Assembly: GCF_015291745.1 (NCBI RefSeq)
Contig: NZ_CP030059.1
Coordinates: 5,669,501 to 5,733,500, forward strand
Length of the DNA: 64,000 nt
Source: Bradyrhizobium sp. CCBAU 53351
GTDB taxonomy: Bacteria > Pseudomonadota > Alphaproteobacteria > Rhizobiales > Xanthobacteraceae
Reading direction: 5' to 3'
This document shows positions 36,238-44,287 of this stretch, in pieces. The notes under the pieces are model-generated. The model was not told the DNA's origin. It did no database searches and saw only the letters and a program-made list of their open reading frames with translations. Position numbers and translations under genes: made by a program. The number at the start of each line of letters is the position of its first letter. Positions within the stretch are counted from its first letter, which is position 1.

Positions 36238-38037
36238 CTATTTTCCATGTCCATCACCCCGGTTCGAGGCCTTGTCCTCGAATCGAAGAGCGGCGCGGAC
36301 CAACGCCAGATGGCTCAATCCCTGGGGAAAATTGCCAGCAAGCCGTCGATCCCGGACGTTGAACTCCTCGGCCAAAAGTCCCAAGTCACTGCGGGCTCGC
36401 AAGAGATGCTCGAAGGTCCTTTCAGCTTCTGCGCGTCTTCCCTGCATGAGCTGGCATTCGGTAAGCCATCCGCTGCACGCAAGGAATGCACCCTGACGGA
36501 TTGCGCTTGACGACCGACGATGGACGTAACCCTCGTGGACCAGTTCGCGTTCTATCGCGGCGATCGTCCTTGCGACGCGCTCGTCCGTGACAGGCAAAAA
36601 TCCCACCAAAGGGAGCTTCAGCAAGCTCGGATCCAGTCCATCAGACCCGTAGTATTCCACAAACGTCCCCCGTCCGGGGGCAAATCCCTTCTCACATATT
36701 TCACCATGCATTCGGCTCCGCAGTCCGGTCATCCGCTCAAGGAACGAGCCGTCCGCCGTCTGGTGAAGATCACGGCGGCGAACGAACCGATCCACCGCGG
36801 CCCAGGCAGAGACCTTAGAATAGGTGTAGTGCTGTGGCTCCCCTCTCACTTCCCACACGCCCTGGCCCGGCTCATTCCAGACCCGCTCGACGTGAGCGAT
36901 TACGGAAGCGAGCAGATCGGCTTCACGTTCGGTCGGCGCTACTCCCGCTTTCGCGGCGGCAGCCACGCAATCCAGGAGTTCGCCGTAGATGTCGACCTGT
37001 CGCTGCGCCGCGGCGGCGTTTCCAATTCGCACCGGCTTCGCGCCTCTGAACCCCGGCAGCCAGGATGCGGTCCATTCCTCCAAGCGACGCGAGCCGTCGA
37101 CCCGGTACATGATCCTGATCTTGTCAGGTTCGCCACCCGCAGCGCGGAGAAGCCAATCGCGGAACGCCTTAGCTTCATCGAGATAGCCGGCGTCAAGCAG
37201 GGCCGTCGCCGAGAACGCCGCATCGCGCAGCCAGCAATAGCGGTAGTCCCAATTCAGATTCTCGGCCGGGGCCTCGGGGAGCGACGTGGTCGGAGCGGCA
37301 ATCATGCCGCCTGTCGCGCGAAAGATCATCGCCTTGAGTGTCAGAAGGGAGCGCCTCACGGCCTCGGGCCACCGCGTTTGGATCGAGAACTTCGCAATCC
37401 AATTGAGCCAATATTCCTCCGTCTTGCGCAGAGCTGCCGCGGCGGCAAGCGGCGGAGGCGGCGCACCCGTTGCGCTGCCGTATCGGAGACAAAATGCGAT
37501 CTCCTCCCCTTCACTCACCTCCACTTCCGATACGATGCAGGAGCCCTGCTGAGAGAGCTGTGCCGGTGCATGCAGAACGACAAGATCCGGTCCCACGAAG
37601 GCGACGGCCTGTTGTCGATCGATCTCAACTGCAGGTCTCAAGGATCCATAGTCGAATCGTAGATCCAGCTCGCTGCGCAACTTGATCTTTCCCGCAAGGC
37701 CCTGAACGATCCGCATCAAGGTGGAGGCATTGTTCTCAATCGGCATAAAATCGATCAGACGGACACGACCTGTCGACAGTTCAAACTCGGTCTCGAGGAT
37801 GAGCGTATCCGTGCGATAGCGGCGACGCGGTGAAGTGCCGGCTTCAACCGGCTCGAGCTTCCAACAACCATGCGCGTCCGTGCCGAGCAAAGCCGCAAGG
37901 CAGGCGTCCGAATCGAAGCGCGGCCAACACAGCCACTCGATCGAACCGTCGCGATGGACGAGGGCAGCCGTCTGACCGTCTCCGATCAGGCCATAATCCT
38001 CGATGAACTTCGTCGGCACGAGGAAGCTCTCACCCAT
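36238..38037 (-). CDS. glycoside hydrolase family 15 protein (glucoamylase/trehalase-like)
   Basis: 599 residues. The N-terminal super-sandwich domain starts FIEDYGLIGDGQTAALVHRDGSIEWLCWPRFDSDACLAALLG. The catalytic alpha/alpha barrel carries NLNWDYRYCWLRDAAFSATALLDAGY, the GH15 hallmark, then WEVRGEPQHYTYSKVSAWAAVDRF with the likely catalytic Glu and AFLACSGWLTECQLMQGRRAEAE. It should release glucose from alpha-glucans or trehalose in the cytoplasm (no signal peptide). It is the last gene of the nine-gene operon and overlaps the SDR end by 8 bases. Its glucose product could feed the GMC oxidoreductase of the same operon. Confidence 0.9.
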   Translation of the reverse strand: MGESFLVPTKFIEDYGLIGDGQTAALVHRDGSIEWLCWPRFDSDACLAALLGTDAHGCWKLEPVEAGTSPRRRYRTDTLILETEFELSTGRVRLIDFMPIENNASTLMRIVQGLAGKIKLRSELDLRFDYGSLRPAVEIDRQQAVAFVGPDLVVLHAPAQLSQQGSCIVSEVEVSEGEEIAFCLRYGSATGAPPPPLAAAAALRKTEEYWLNWIAKFSIQTRWPEAVRRSLLTLKAMIFRATGGMIAAPTTSLPEAPAENLNWDYRYCWLRDAAFSATALLDAGYLDEAKAFRDWLLRAAGGEPDKIRIMYRVDGSRRLEEWTASWLPGFRGAKPVRIGNAAAAQRQVDIYGELLDCVAAAAKAGVAPTEREADLLASVIAHVERVWNEPGQGVWEVRGEPQHYTYSKVSAWAAVDRFVRRRDLHQTADGSFLERMTGLRSRMHGEICEKGFAPGRGTFVEYYGSDGLDPSLLKLPLVGFLPVTDERVARTIAAIERELVHEGYVHRRSSSAIRQGAFLACSGWLTECQLMQGRRAEAERTFEHLLRARSDLGLLAEEFNVRDRRLAGNFPQGLSHLALVRAALRFEDKASNRGDGHGK

Positions 38038-39103
38038 GTCGAGCGTTGCGTTGACGTCGACGATATCCGGTTCTCGGGCTTCGAGAGCCGCGTCCTGCCG
38101 CCACGGCCAACGCAGCTGTTCCTAACAGCGCCATGACCGGAGCAAGCCGCAGCATGCTTGCCGGTCCGGCAAAGGCGCTATCGACCGCCTCTGAAGCGAA
38201 GCTCCCCCTGGTGCGATGAAGGCCGCGTACGGGTTGCTCGAGGTTGTCCTGCCGACTTGGATCGATCGGGCGATCCGTCTGTTGGCCACTGATACAGGTT
38301 CGTGCGAGATAGCGATCCAGCAGCCCCGGCAAGATCATATTGCCAAGAATAACCTTTAGGGTGCTGAAACCGATCCAATGCTCCCTCGCCGGCCTTTGAG
38401 CTGCATCGTACACTTTATTCGCGATGACCTCGGGCTCGACCACGGGGGCCACCGGCCTCGGCGTCCGCGGCATATGCGCCCTCGCCCAATCGAATTGCGG
38501 CGTGTTGACCGCCGGCAGCTGGAGCATCATCAAATTGAGCCTGCTCTGCTCGTGCCTCAGCTCGCTTCGCAGCGAATCCGTGAAACCGCGAATGGCGTGC
38601 TTGGCCCCACAATAGGCCGACTGGAGCGGAATGCCGCGGTAGGCCAACGCCGATCCGATCTGGATGATCGTCCCCCTGTTCGCGGGCCGCATGTGGCGCA
38701 GGGCCGCCATCGTTCCGTGCACGAAGCCGAGATAGGTGACCTCGGTGACACGGCGGAATTCATCGGGCGTCATGCGCCAAACCGGAGAGAACACCGTCAC
38801 CATCGCGTCGTTGATCCAGATGTCGATCGGACCCAGCGTCGATGCGATGCGGTCCGCGGCCGCAAAGACGGCGCCGGCATCCGCCACATCCAGAGGCATC
38901 ACAACCGCCCGTCCTCCGACGTCCTCGATCTCGCGCCGCACATCCTCGAGGGCTTCCGCATCTCGGGCGATCAGACCGATGGAGTAACCGGCGCGGCCGA
39001 AACGATGGGCGATGGCCCGGCCAACCCCAGCGGATGCTCCTGTGACCACGACAACCGGACGGGGACGGACCGGCCCCTCATGCAAGCTCGCTTCGCCATT
39101 CAT
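38030..39103 (-). CDS. SDR-family oxidoreductase with hydrophobic C-terminal segment
   Basis: 357 residues; AGGAG before the ATG. The SDR core covers residues about 15-260: VVVVTGASAGVGRAIAHRFGRAGYSIGLIARDAEAL, PLDVADAGAV, INDAM in place of NNAG, catalytic Ser in QIGSALAY, and Tyr/Lys in YCGAKHAI. A C-terminal extension ends in a hydrophobic stretch (residues about 320-340, LRLAPVMALLGTAALAVAAG) and a basic tail, so the enzyme may be membrane-attached. Twelve bases separate it from the ASRT gene upstream in the operon. Substrate unknown. Confidence 0.88.
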   Translation of the reverse strand: MNGEASLHEGPVRPRPVVVVTGASAGVGRAIAHRFGRAGYSIGLIARDAEALEDVRREIEDVGGRAVVMPLDVADAGAVFAAADRIASTLGPIDIWINDAMVTVFSPVWRMTPDEFRRVTEVTYLGFVHGTMAALRHMRPANRGTIIQIGSALAYRGIPLQSAYCGAKHAIRGFTDSLRSELRHEQSRLNLMMLQLPAVNTPQFDWARAHMPRTPRPVAPVVEPEVIANKVYDAAQRPAREHWIGFSTLKVILGNMILPGLLDRYLARTCISGQQTDRPIDPSRQDNLEQPVRGLHRTRGSFASEAVDSAFAGPASMLRLAPVMALLGTAALAVAAGRGSRSPRTGYRRRQRNARHG

Positions 39104-39115
39104 TAGGACATCTCC

Positions 39116-39502
39116 TCACTCCGGTACGGCGGGGTAGGCAATGGTCGACAGCAGCGCCATTGCTGGCTGGCGCGAGTCGAGCCTGGTATGCTGAACGATC
39201 ACCGGCTCGCTCGCCTCGATAATTGAAGCGTAACTCGTGTCGCGCGGAACCGGAGCGGGGTCGGTCAGATCATTGAAGCGGAGATGCAGAGTGCGCTTGG
39301 CCGGCACCTTCACCCGGTAGGGGCCGACCGGAGCCCTGTTCTCGAAGAACAACGTAATCCGGACGTCTGCGTCGCGATCGCCCGTGTTCAGGAAGCACGC
39401 CGCCTCATGCGACACAAGATCGTGCGCGTCGCTGACGCTGTCGCTTGGGATATAGCCTTCCGGGATGGCCCACATTGTGCGACCGATGCTCTGCATTGTC
39501 AT
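39116..39502 (-). CDS. sensory rhodopsin transducer (ASRT) family protein
   Basis: 128 residues from the ATG at 39502, whose ATGA overlaps the upstream stop; a longer open frame upstream is the shadow of the PPC gene. The sequence follows the Anabaena sensory rhodopsin transducer family (PF07100): GRTMWAIPEGYIPSDS, HEAACFLNTGDRDADVRITLFFENRAPVGPYRVKVPAKRTLHLRFNDLTDPAPVPRDTSYASIIEASEPVIVQHTRLDSRQ. In Anabaena the tetrameric transducer binds a microbial rhodopsin; homologues without rhodopsins are proposed to bind carbohydrates or DNA. No rhodopsin gene is in the window, and the neighbours are sugar enzymes, favouring a sugar-sensing or regulatory role (inference). Confidence 0.85.
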   Translation of the reverse strand: MTMQSIGRTMWAIPEGYIPSDSVSDAHDLVSHEAACFLNTGDRDADVRITLFFENRAPVGPYRVKVPAKRTLHLRFNDLTDPAPVPRDTSYASIIEASEPVIVQHTRLDSRQPAMALLSTIAYPAVPE

Positions 39503-39939
39503 CGCTCCAGCTTGATCAACGCCAGCCCCGTCACGGGATCGTGCGCCTTCTGAAGATGGGCGGGATTTTCGGTTACGATCACCTCGAGAGTGGGGCGCAC
39601 CCGAGCCGATCCAAGGTGGCCGGCGAGAGCGGTGCCGTCGCGCCGCCCGACAACGAGATGGACGTGCACGGAAGGTTCGCCCGACGGCGAAACCGCGATA
39701 TCGCCGACGAGCGAAGCGACCTCCACCTGTTCGTCTACGCGATTCTCGAGGTATGTCTTTTTCTCCCAATCGAAGTATTTCAGCACAAGCCCGCTGAAGG
39801 CTCCGATGCCGGTGATTTGGGCTGCGGAGATCCGCTGCGCCGCTGCAAAGGACTTGAGGCTTTCCATCGCCTCGTCGCCGCTGTCGAGGATGACTGCAAA
39901 GGTTCGCTGCGCGCTGTCGTTGAGGAGCTTGTGCCTCAT
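39499..39939 (-). CDS. PPC/DUF296 domain protein
   Basis: 146 residues; strong AGGAGG before the ATG. The single PPC domain reads TFAVILDSGDEAMESLKSFAAAQRISAAQITGIGAFSGLVLKYFDWEKKTY, VASLVGDIAVSPSGEPSVHVHLVVGRRDGTALAGHLGSARVRPTLEVIVTE. The HxHxV and GGHL-like (AGHL) histidines match the metal-binding trio of bacterial DUF296 proteins. In plants the domain is part of AT-hook DNA-binding proteins; bacterial versions are small trimers of unknown role. It sits 10 bases after the GMC stop and overlaps the ASRT start, so it is firmly in the operon. Confidence 0.88.
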   Translation of the reverse strand: MRHKLLNDSAQRTFAVILDSGDEAMESLKSFAAAQRISAAQITGIGAFSGLVLKYFDWEKKTYLENRVDEQVEVASLVGDIAVSPSGEPSVHVHLVVGRRDGTALAGHLGSARVRPTLEVIVTENPAHLQKAHDPVTGLALIKLER

Positions 39940-39949
39940 CGGTATCCTC

Positions 39950-41605
39950 CTAATTCAATCTGATCTCTCCCACTCGGGACAGAGCCCGAATTCGATCCGC
40001 CGTGCGGCAAGCAATCGCCTGAATTGTCAGGGACGGATTCGCGCCGCCCACGGTCGGAAACACGGAGCCGTCGCAAATCCAGAGATTAGGGATGTCCCAG
40101 CTGCGGCAGTCCGCATTGACGACGCTGTTGTCCGGCCGATCGCCCATCCGGGCCGTACCGTTGAGATGACAGGTGTCGTCCTCCTGCACCCATAAGTCTT
40201 TGGCGCCGATCGCGCCCAGAGCCCGGCTCATGAAGGCGACGGAGTGATCGATCAGGCGCTTGTCGTTGTCGCACCAGGAGTAGGTCACGCGCGGAATTCT
40301 CAGCCCGTATTGATCGACTTCGTCGGCCAACGTGACGCGGTTGCTTTCCTGAGGCAGCATCTCCCCAACGATCTTCAAGCCCAGGACGTGGTTATAACGC
40401 TTCATCGCCTCGACCAGTCGCGTCCCCCACAGACCATGCGCCGTCGCTTGCGTGTTGGCCCATAGCTGCGGAAGGGGGCCCTGGCTCATGTAAGCGTAGC
40501 CACCAAAGAAATCCTTGCCCTCATCCTCGTAATTCCAGTGCTCGGTGATGGCGAGGGACGGAGGTCCCTTGTACGAGCGGACCTCCTCGTCCATCTCGCC
40601 CCACACCGCCTGGTTTGCCTGTGCCATGAGATTCTTGCCGACAAGTCCGGACCTGTTTGCCAGGCCATCCGGAAACTTGTCGGTCGCCGAATTCAGCAGG
40701 AGCCTCGGTGTTTCGATCGCGTAGCCGGCCACCACCACGTTGCGTGCCTTCTGAAAGCGCCACTCGTTCTGGCGGTGATAGTGAACGCCGACGGCGAGAC
40801 CATTCGCGTCGGTCTCGATCCGGCCGACCATGGCGAGATCCCGGATCTCGGCGCCGGCGGACAGAGCGCGCGGAATCCATGTCACGAGCGCGCTTTGCTT
40901 GGCATTCGTCGAGCAACCGGTCACGCAGAAGCCGCGATAGACGCAAGGATGTGCGAGGCCGCGCGGAGCAGAGAGGGTTGCCAGCGGCGTCTCGGTCCAG
41001 CCAATACCAAGGGCTTCGCAGCCGCGCGCGAGCGCGCGGGCAGCAGCATTGAGCGGATGGGCGCGATAAGGATAGCGCGGACGCGGCGGTCCCCAGGGGT
41101 AGTTGACAGGGCCGGAGATCTTGAGGGCTTGCTCGACCTCCGTGTAGTAAGCCCACATCTCGCGCCAATCGAGGGGCCAGTCCGCACCATAACCAAGCTT
41201 GGTCCTGGCTTTGAACCATTCTGGCCGGAACCGGAGCGATACCATTGCGAAATGCACCGTCGAGCCTCCGACGGCCTTGCCGCTGTTGTTGCTTCCGAGC
41301 TGCAGGGGATTGTCGCCATCGACGATACGATCGTCCGTCCAGTAAAGCTTGGTTTGCTCGGACTCGTCGGAGGCGAAATCCTCAAGCGGCCGGAAGTAAG
41401 GGCCGGCATCCAGGGCAATCACAGAGAAGCCGTATTCGGCTAGTTTGCAGGCGAGCGTCGCGCCGCCCGCCCCGGTTCCGACGATCACGAAGTCGACCAT
41501 TTCGTGATCGGCGTATTGCTTCATGCTGACCCAACCGCCGGGCCGGAACACGTCCGGTGCGCGGCCCTCGCGGGCGCGGGGACTATGCCGGGGATCACCG
41601 GACAT
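39950..41605 (-). CDS. GMC-family oxidoreductase (sugar/gluconate dehydrogenase large-subunit type)
   Basis: 551 residues; AAGGA before the ATG. FAD-binding fold: VDFVIVGTGAGGATLACKLAEYGFSVIALDAGPYF. GMC signatures: GKAVGGSTVHFAMVSLRF and ARNVVVAGYAIETPRLLLNS. C-terminal active-site region: CHLNGTARMGDRPDNSVVNADCRSWDIPNLWICDGSVFPTVGGANPSLTIQAIA. Conserved Cys in HPCVYRGFCVTGCSTNAK resembles the iron-sulfur region of FAD-dependent glucose and gluconate dehydrogenases. The start overlaps the subunit-3-like gene by 11 bases, which supports a two-subunit dehydrogenase. It would oxidise an aldose or aldonate and pass electrons to the membrane. Confidence 0.9.
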   Translation of the reverse strand: MSGDPRHSPRAREGRAPDVFRPGGWVSMKQYADHEMVDFVIVGTGAGGATLACKLAEYGFSVIALDAGPYFRPLEDFASDESEQTKLYWTDDRIVDGDNPLQLGSNNSGKAVGGSTVHFAMVSLRFRPEWFKARTKLGYGADWPLDWREMWAYYTEVEQALKISGPVNYPWGPPRPRYPYRAHPLNAAARALARGCEALGIGWTETPLATLSAPRGLAHPCVYRGFCVTGCSTNAKQSALVTWIPRALSAGAEIRDLAMVGRIETDANGLAVGVHYHRQNEWRFQKARNVVVAGYAIETPRLLLNSATDKFPDGLANRSGLVGKNLMAQANQAVWGEMDEEVRSYKGPPSLAITEHWNYEDEGKDFFGGYAYMSQGPLPQLWANTQATAHGLWGTRLVEAMKRYNHVLGLKIVGEMLPQESNRVTLADEVDQYGLRIPRVTYSWCDNDKRLIDHSVAFMSRALGAIGAKDLWVQEDDTCHLNGTARMGDRPDNSVVNADCRSWDIPNLWICDGSVFPTVGGANPSLTIQAIACRTADRIRALSRVGEIRLN

Positions 41606-42257
41606 TGCGATTGATCCTTAGAGCGTTAGCCTCCCGGCCCGGCTTGGCCTCGGCCGCCTCCCAGGGATCGCGATCATTGAAATCGAGGCGCACGTAACCG
41701 CGCGGACTGGCGGGTCCGCCCCACCCCACCTCGCTCCACGCGATCGGATGGGAATAGTAGGCGAGGACGACGTCGCGCAGGAGTCGCTGCTTAAAGAACG
41801 TCTGCGGCGGCATACCGGCCCATTCCGGCGCGTTCAATTCGCCCGCCTCGCAGCGCCTTAGCAGATCGTCTTGATCTGCGTCAGCGATTGCTGCGAAGGA
41901 ACGCTTGTGGAGGACCCTCGCCTCCGCATTCAGGGCTGCGAGGCCCCTTCGCCAAGCTTCGCCGTCGCCCGGCAGGCCCGCGGTACGATAGCCATCCTTG
42001 ATGCCGGCTCGCAGCTTCTGATCGAGCAGGCCAGCCACAGGAACAGGCGACCTCGACGCAGGTTGCGGCACGATGCGATCGGCGATTGCGGTGAGCACTT
42101 CGAACTCAACCAGGGTCAGGAATTGCGGCTTGTCCGGCACCTGCAAGCGAGCCGCGATCACCTCCCGCGTCTTCTCATTCCAGGATGGGCTCCGCCATTT
42201 CGCAAGCACGTCATAGCCGGGGTAGGCATTGTGAAGCTCGGCCTTCCGATCAAGCAT
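41595..42257 (-). CDS. gluconate 2-dehydrogenase subunit 3 family protein
   Basis: 220 residues. The core matches the small-subunit family: FLTLVEFEVLTAIADRIVPQPASRSPVPVAGLLDQKLRAGIKDGYR and FFKQRLLRDVVLAYYSHPIAWSEVGWGGPASPRGYVRLDFNDRDPWEAAEA. The Y(Y)SHPxAWxExGWGGPAxPRGYV stretch is typical. No Tat signal is seen at this start, although family members are often Tat substrates. It overlaps the GMC gene (11 bases) downstream and the membrane-protein gene (8 bases) upstream. It probably chaperones or anchors the GMC subunit. Confidence 0.85.
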   Translation of the reverse strand: MLDRKAELHNAYPGYDVLAKWRSPSWNEKTREVIAARLQVPDKPQFLTLVEFEVLTAIADRIVPQPASRSPVPVAGLLDQKLRAGIKDGYRTAGLPGDGEAWRRGLAALNAEARVLHKRSFAAIADADQDDLLRRCEAGELNAPEWAGMPPQTFFKQRLLRDVVLAYYSHPIAWSEVGWGGPASPRGYVRLDFNDRDPWEAAEAKPGREANALRINRNVR

Positions 42258-43212
42258 CTCGTGCCTCTCTGATCAACTCGAGCGCAGCAAGCCCCGCCAT
42301 TGCGAGCCCAGCGAAGCTTGGGGGTGCCGGCAGAGGCGGTCCGTTGAGGATGTTTTGGCTCCAATTGCGCCAGCCGCCCATGTTTCGCGAGACGCCATAG
42401 GCGTGAAAGCCAACGCCGGCAAAACCCATCAACGCAAGCAGCCGCATCCACCATCGCGCAAGGCCGCGCATCCGCCTTCCACCGTTCAATACCGCGCCGG
42501 CGAGTAAGCCAGCGCCGATCGGCGGGAGGGTCACGGGAGCGGCCATGAAGGGGTTGTGAAACGCTCCGCGAAAATGGAGCAACCCCGCCTCTCCCGAGGT
42601 TCCAAGGAGGCCCAGCGCTGATACTGTCGCGACCGTCTCAGCCGCGGGAAGCTTGAAGATCCGACGAGACCGCCGGCGCCCGTTGGCGCGTACACGTTCC
42701 GAGCAAAAGCCCAACAACCCGGAGAGCAGAATAGCCATCGGCGCGCCGAGGGGAGCACCGTAGAATACGTTCTGCCAGCTCAGGCCGCCGACTTTTTTCG
42801 TCACATTGTAGATGTGAAAGCCTGTTCCAATCAGGCCGGTGACGGCCGCCGAAAGATACGACGCGTCTCGTGCTCTGTGTGCAACCGGGCGCCGGTCCGC
42901 CGTGCCGTGCAGGCTCATTGCCAAGGTCAACCCGGCAACGACCAGCGGGGTGAACATCGCCTTATTCTTGAATGACCCACGGTAGTGCTCGAGAGCGCTG
43001 TCGGCAAGGACGGACGCGGCCAACATGCCCGCGACTCGATTCAGACGCCGGGCTGCCGAAACGGTCTCGGCCTCGCGCTGCGCGGAGCGGGAGAGCGAGC
43101 GAGGTACCGACAACCGCAGCGGTCTTGCCCGCATCGCTTCGACGGCCGGAGCTTGGAAGCTCTCGCGCGCCTTCTCTTTTCTTACCTGGTTAGATCGCAT
43201 AGCGCTCAGCAT
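42250..43212 (-). CDS. multi-pass membrane protein of unknown function
   Basis: 320 residues from the ATG at 43212, preceded by AAGGAAACGG. Basic N-terminus, then about six to eight membrane segments in two similar halves: VAGMLAASVLADSALEHYRGSFKNKAMFTPLVVAGLTLAMSLHG...GLIGTGFHIYNVTKKVGG and VSALGLLGTSGEAGLLHFRGAFHNPFMAAPVTLPPIGAGLLAGAVL...GFAGVGFHAYGVSRNMGG. The halves share (H)FRGxFxNxxMxxPL...GxGFHxYxVxxxxGG, an internal duplication. It overlaps both neighbours, so it works with the dehydrogenase and enolase genes. A membrane anchor or electron acceptor partner for the dehydrogenase is possible but unproven. Confidence 0.75.
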   Translation of the reverse strand: MLSAMRSNQVRKEKARESFQAPAVEAMRARPLRLSVPRSLSRSAQREAETVSAARRLNRVAGMLAASVLADSALEHYRGSFKNKAMFTPLVVAGLTLAMSLHGTADRRPVAHRARDASYLSAAVTGLIGTGFHIYNVTKKVGGLSWQNVFYGAPLGAPMAILLSGLLGFCSERVRANGRRRSRRIFKLPAAETVATVSALGLLGTSGEAGLLHFRGAFHNPFMAAPVTLPPIGAGLLAGAVLNGGRRMRGLARWWMRLLALMGFAGVGFHAYGVSRNMGGWRNWSQNILNGPPLPAPPSFAGLAMAGLAALELIREARDA

Positions 43213-44287
43213 CCGTTTCCTTGAAGATCAAGCCGTTGCCCGCTACCGACAGGTCGGGCTGGATCGCACCATTACGTGGCTTCGGCGCGCCGTCGAAAAG
43301 CATATGTTCGATGCGAACGTGATCGTGAAACCATTCCAGATGCCGTAGGCGCGACACAGCGCAGGCGGCGTGGAGATGCAGAGCCGGCGCGCAATGGCCC
43401 GACAGATCGATATGGTGCGCCTCGCAAAGCGAGGCGATTTGCAGAAACCCGGTTACGCCGCCGCACCGGGTGATATCGGCCTGCTGAACGTCGACTGCCG
43501 ACGCTTCCAGCATCGTCCGCACATAGTCTGTGGTGTAAGCGTACTCACCCGCAGCAACCTCCATGCCTGCCGGGGCACGGGCGCGAACCGCATGCAAGCC
43601 CGCGAGGTCGTCCGACGACACCGGCTCCTCAAACCATTTGACACGGTGAGGCTCGAAGAGATCCGCAAGCTCTAGCGCTTGTTTCACCGAGTAAGCACCG
43701 TTTGCATCGACGAAGAGATTGGCGCGTTCGCCTATCGCGCGGCTTGCCACTTGCACGCGATGCGGATCGAGGTCCGGCTCCGAGCCCACTTTCATCTTGA
43801 CATTCGTGCACCCAGCGTCGGCAACCCACTTGCCGAGCTGTTCGGCCAATTCGGTGTCCGAGTAAGTCGTGAAACCTCCGCTTCCATAGATCGGGACATT
43901 TCTTCGGTAGCTTCCGAGCAGCTGAGCCAGGGGCACACCCCAGATCCGCGCCTTCAAGTCATAGAGAGCCGTATCGACCGCCGAGATAGCATTCGCAGCG
44001 AGGCCTTCGCGTCCCAGATTGCGAACCGCGCGCTGCATCGCCATCCAGGCGGTTTCGGGCGCGAGGGCATTCATCCCGCAGACGATCGAGGCGAGCTTGC
44101 TCATGATGAGCGCAACTATGCTGTGGTCAGAATACGTGTAACCAATCCCGGACTTGGCGCCGGCCGCGACTTCGACCAGAACCAAAGTTGTGGAATTCCA
44201 ACTCATCGTCCCGTCGGCCTCCGGTCGATCGGTTGGAATCTCGAAGGCACGAGCCTTGACTGCCTCGACAGAGATCTCGACCATCAT
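43190..44287 (-). CDS. mandelate racemase/enolase superfamily protein (sugar-acid dehydratase type)
   Basis: 365 residues. Superfamily machinery is complete: Lys164 and Lys166 (VKMKVG), metal ligands Asp194 (FVDANGAY), Glu220 (WFEEPV) and Glu248 (AAGEYA), then Asp271 (VQQADITRCGG) and His298 (SGHCAP) as the Asp-His dyad. This is the mandelate-racemase subgroup (KxK plus His), which includes gluconate, galactonate and other acid-sugar dehydratases. The start ATGA overlaps the TPP enzyme stop. With the GMC dehydrogenase it suggests sugar to aldonate to 2-keto-3-deoxy acid. The exact acid sugar cannot be read from the sequence. Confidence 0.9.
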   Translation of the reverse strand: MMVEISVEAVKARAFEIPTDRPEADGTMSWNSTTLVLVEVAAGAKSGIGYTYSDHSIVALIMSKLASIVCGMNALAPETAWMAMQRAVRNLGREGLAANAISAVDTALYDLKARIWGVPLAQLLGSYRRNVPIYGSGGFTTYSDTELAEQLGKWVADAGCTNVKMKVGSEPDLDPHRVQVASRAIGERANLFVDANGAYSVKQALELADLFEPHRVKWFEEPVSSDDLAGLHAVRARAPAGMEVAAGEYAYTTDYVRTMLEASAVDVQQADITRCGGVTGFLQIASLCEAHHIDLSGHCAPALHLHAACAVSRLRHLEWFHDHVRIEHMLFDGAPKPRNGAIQPDLSVAGNGLIFKETDAERYAI

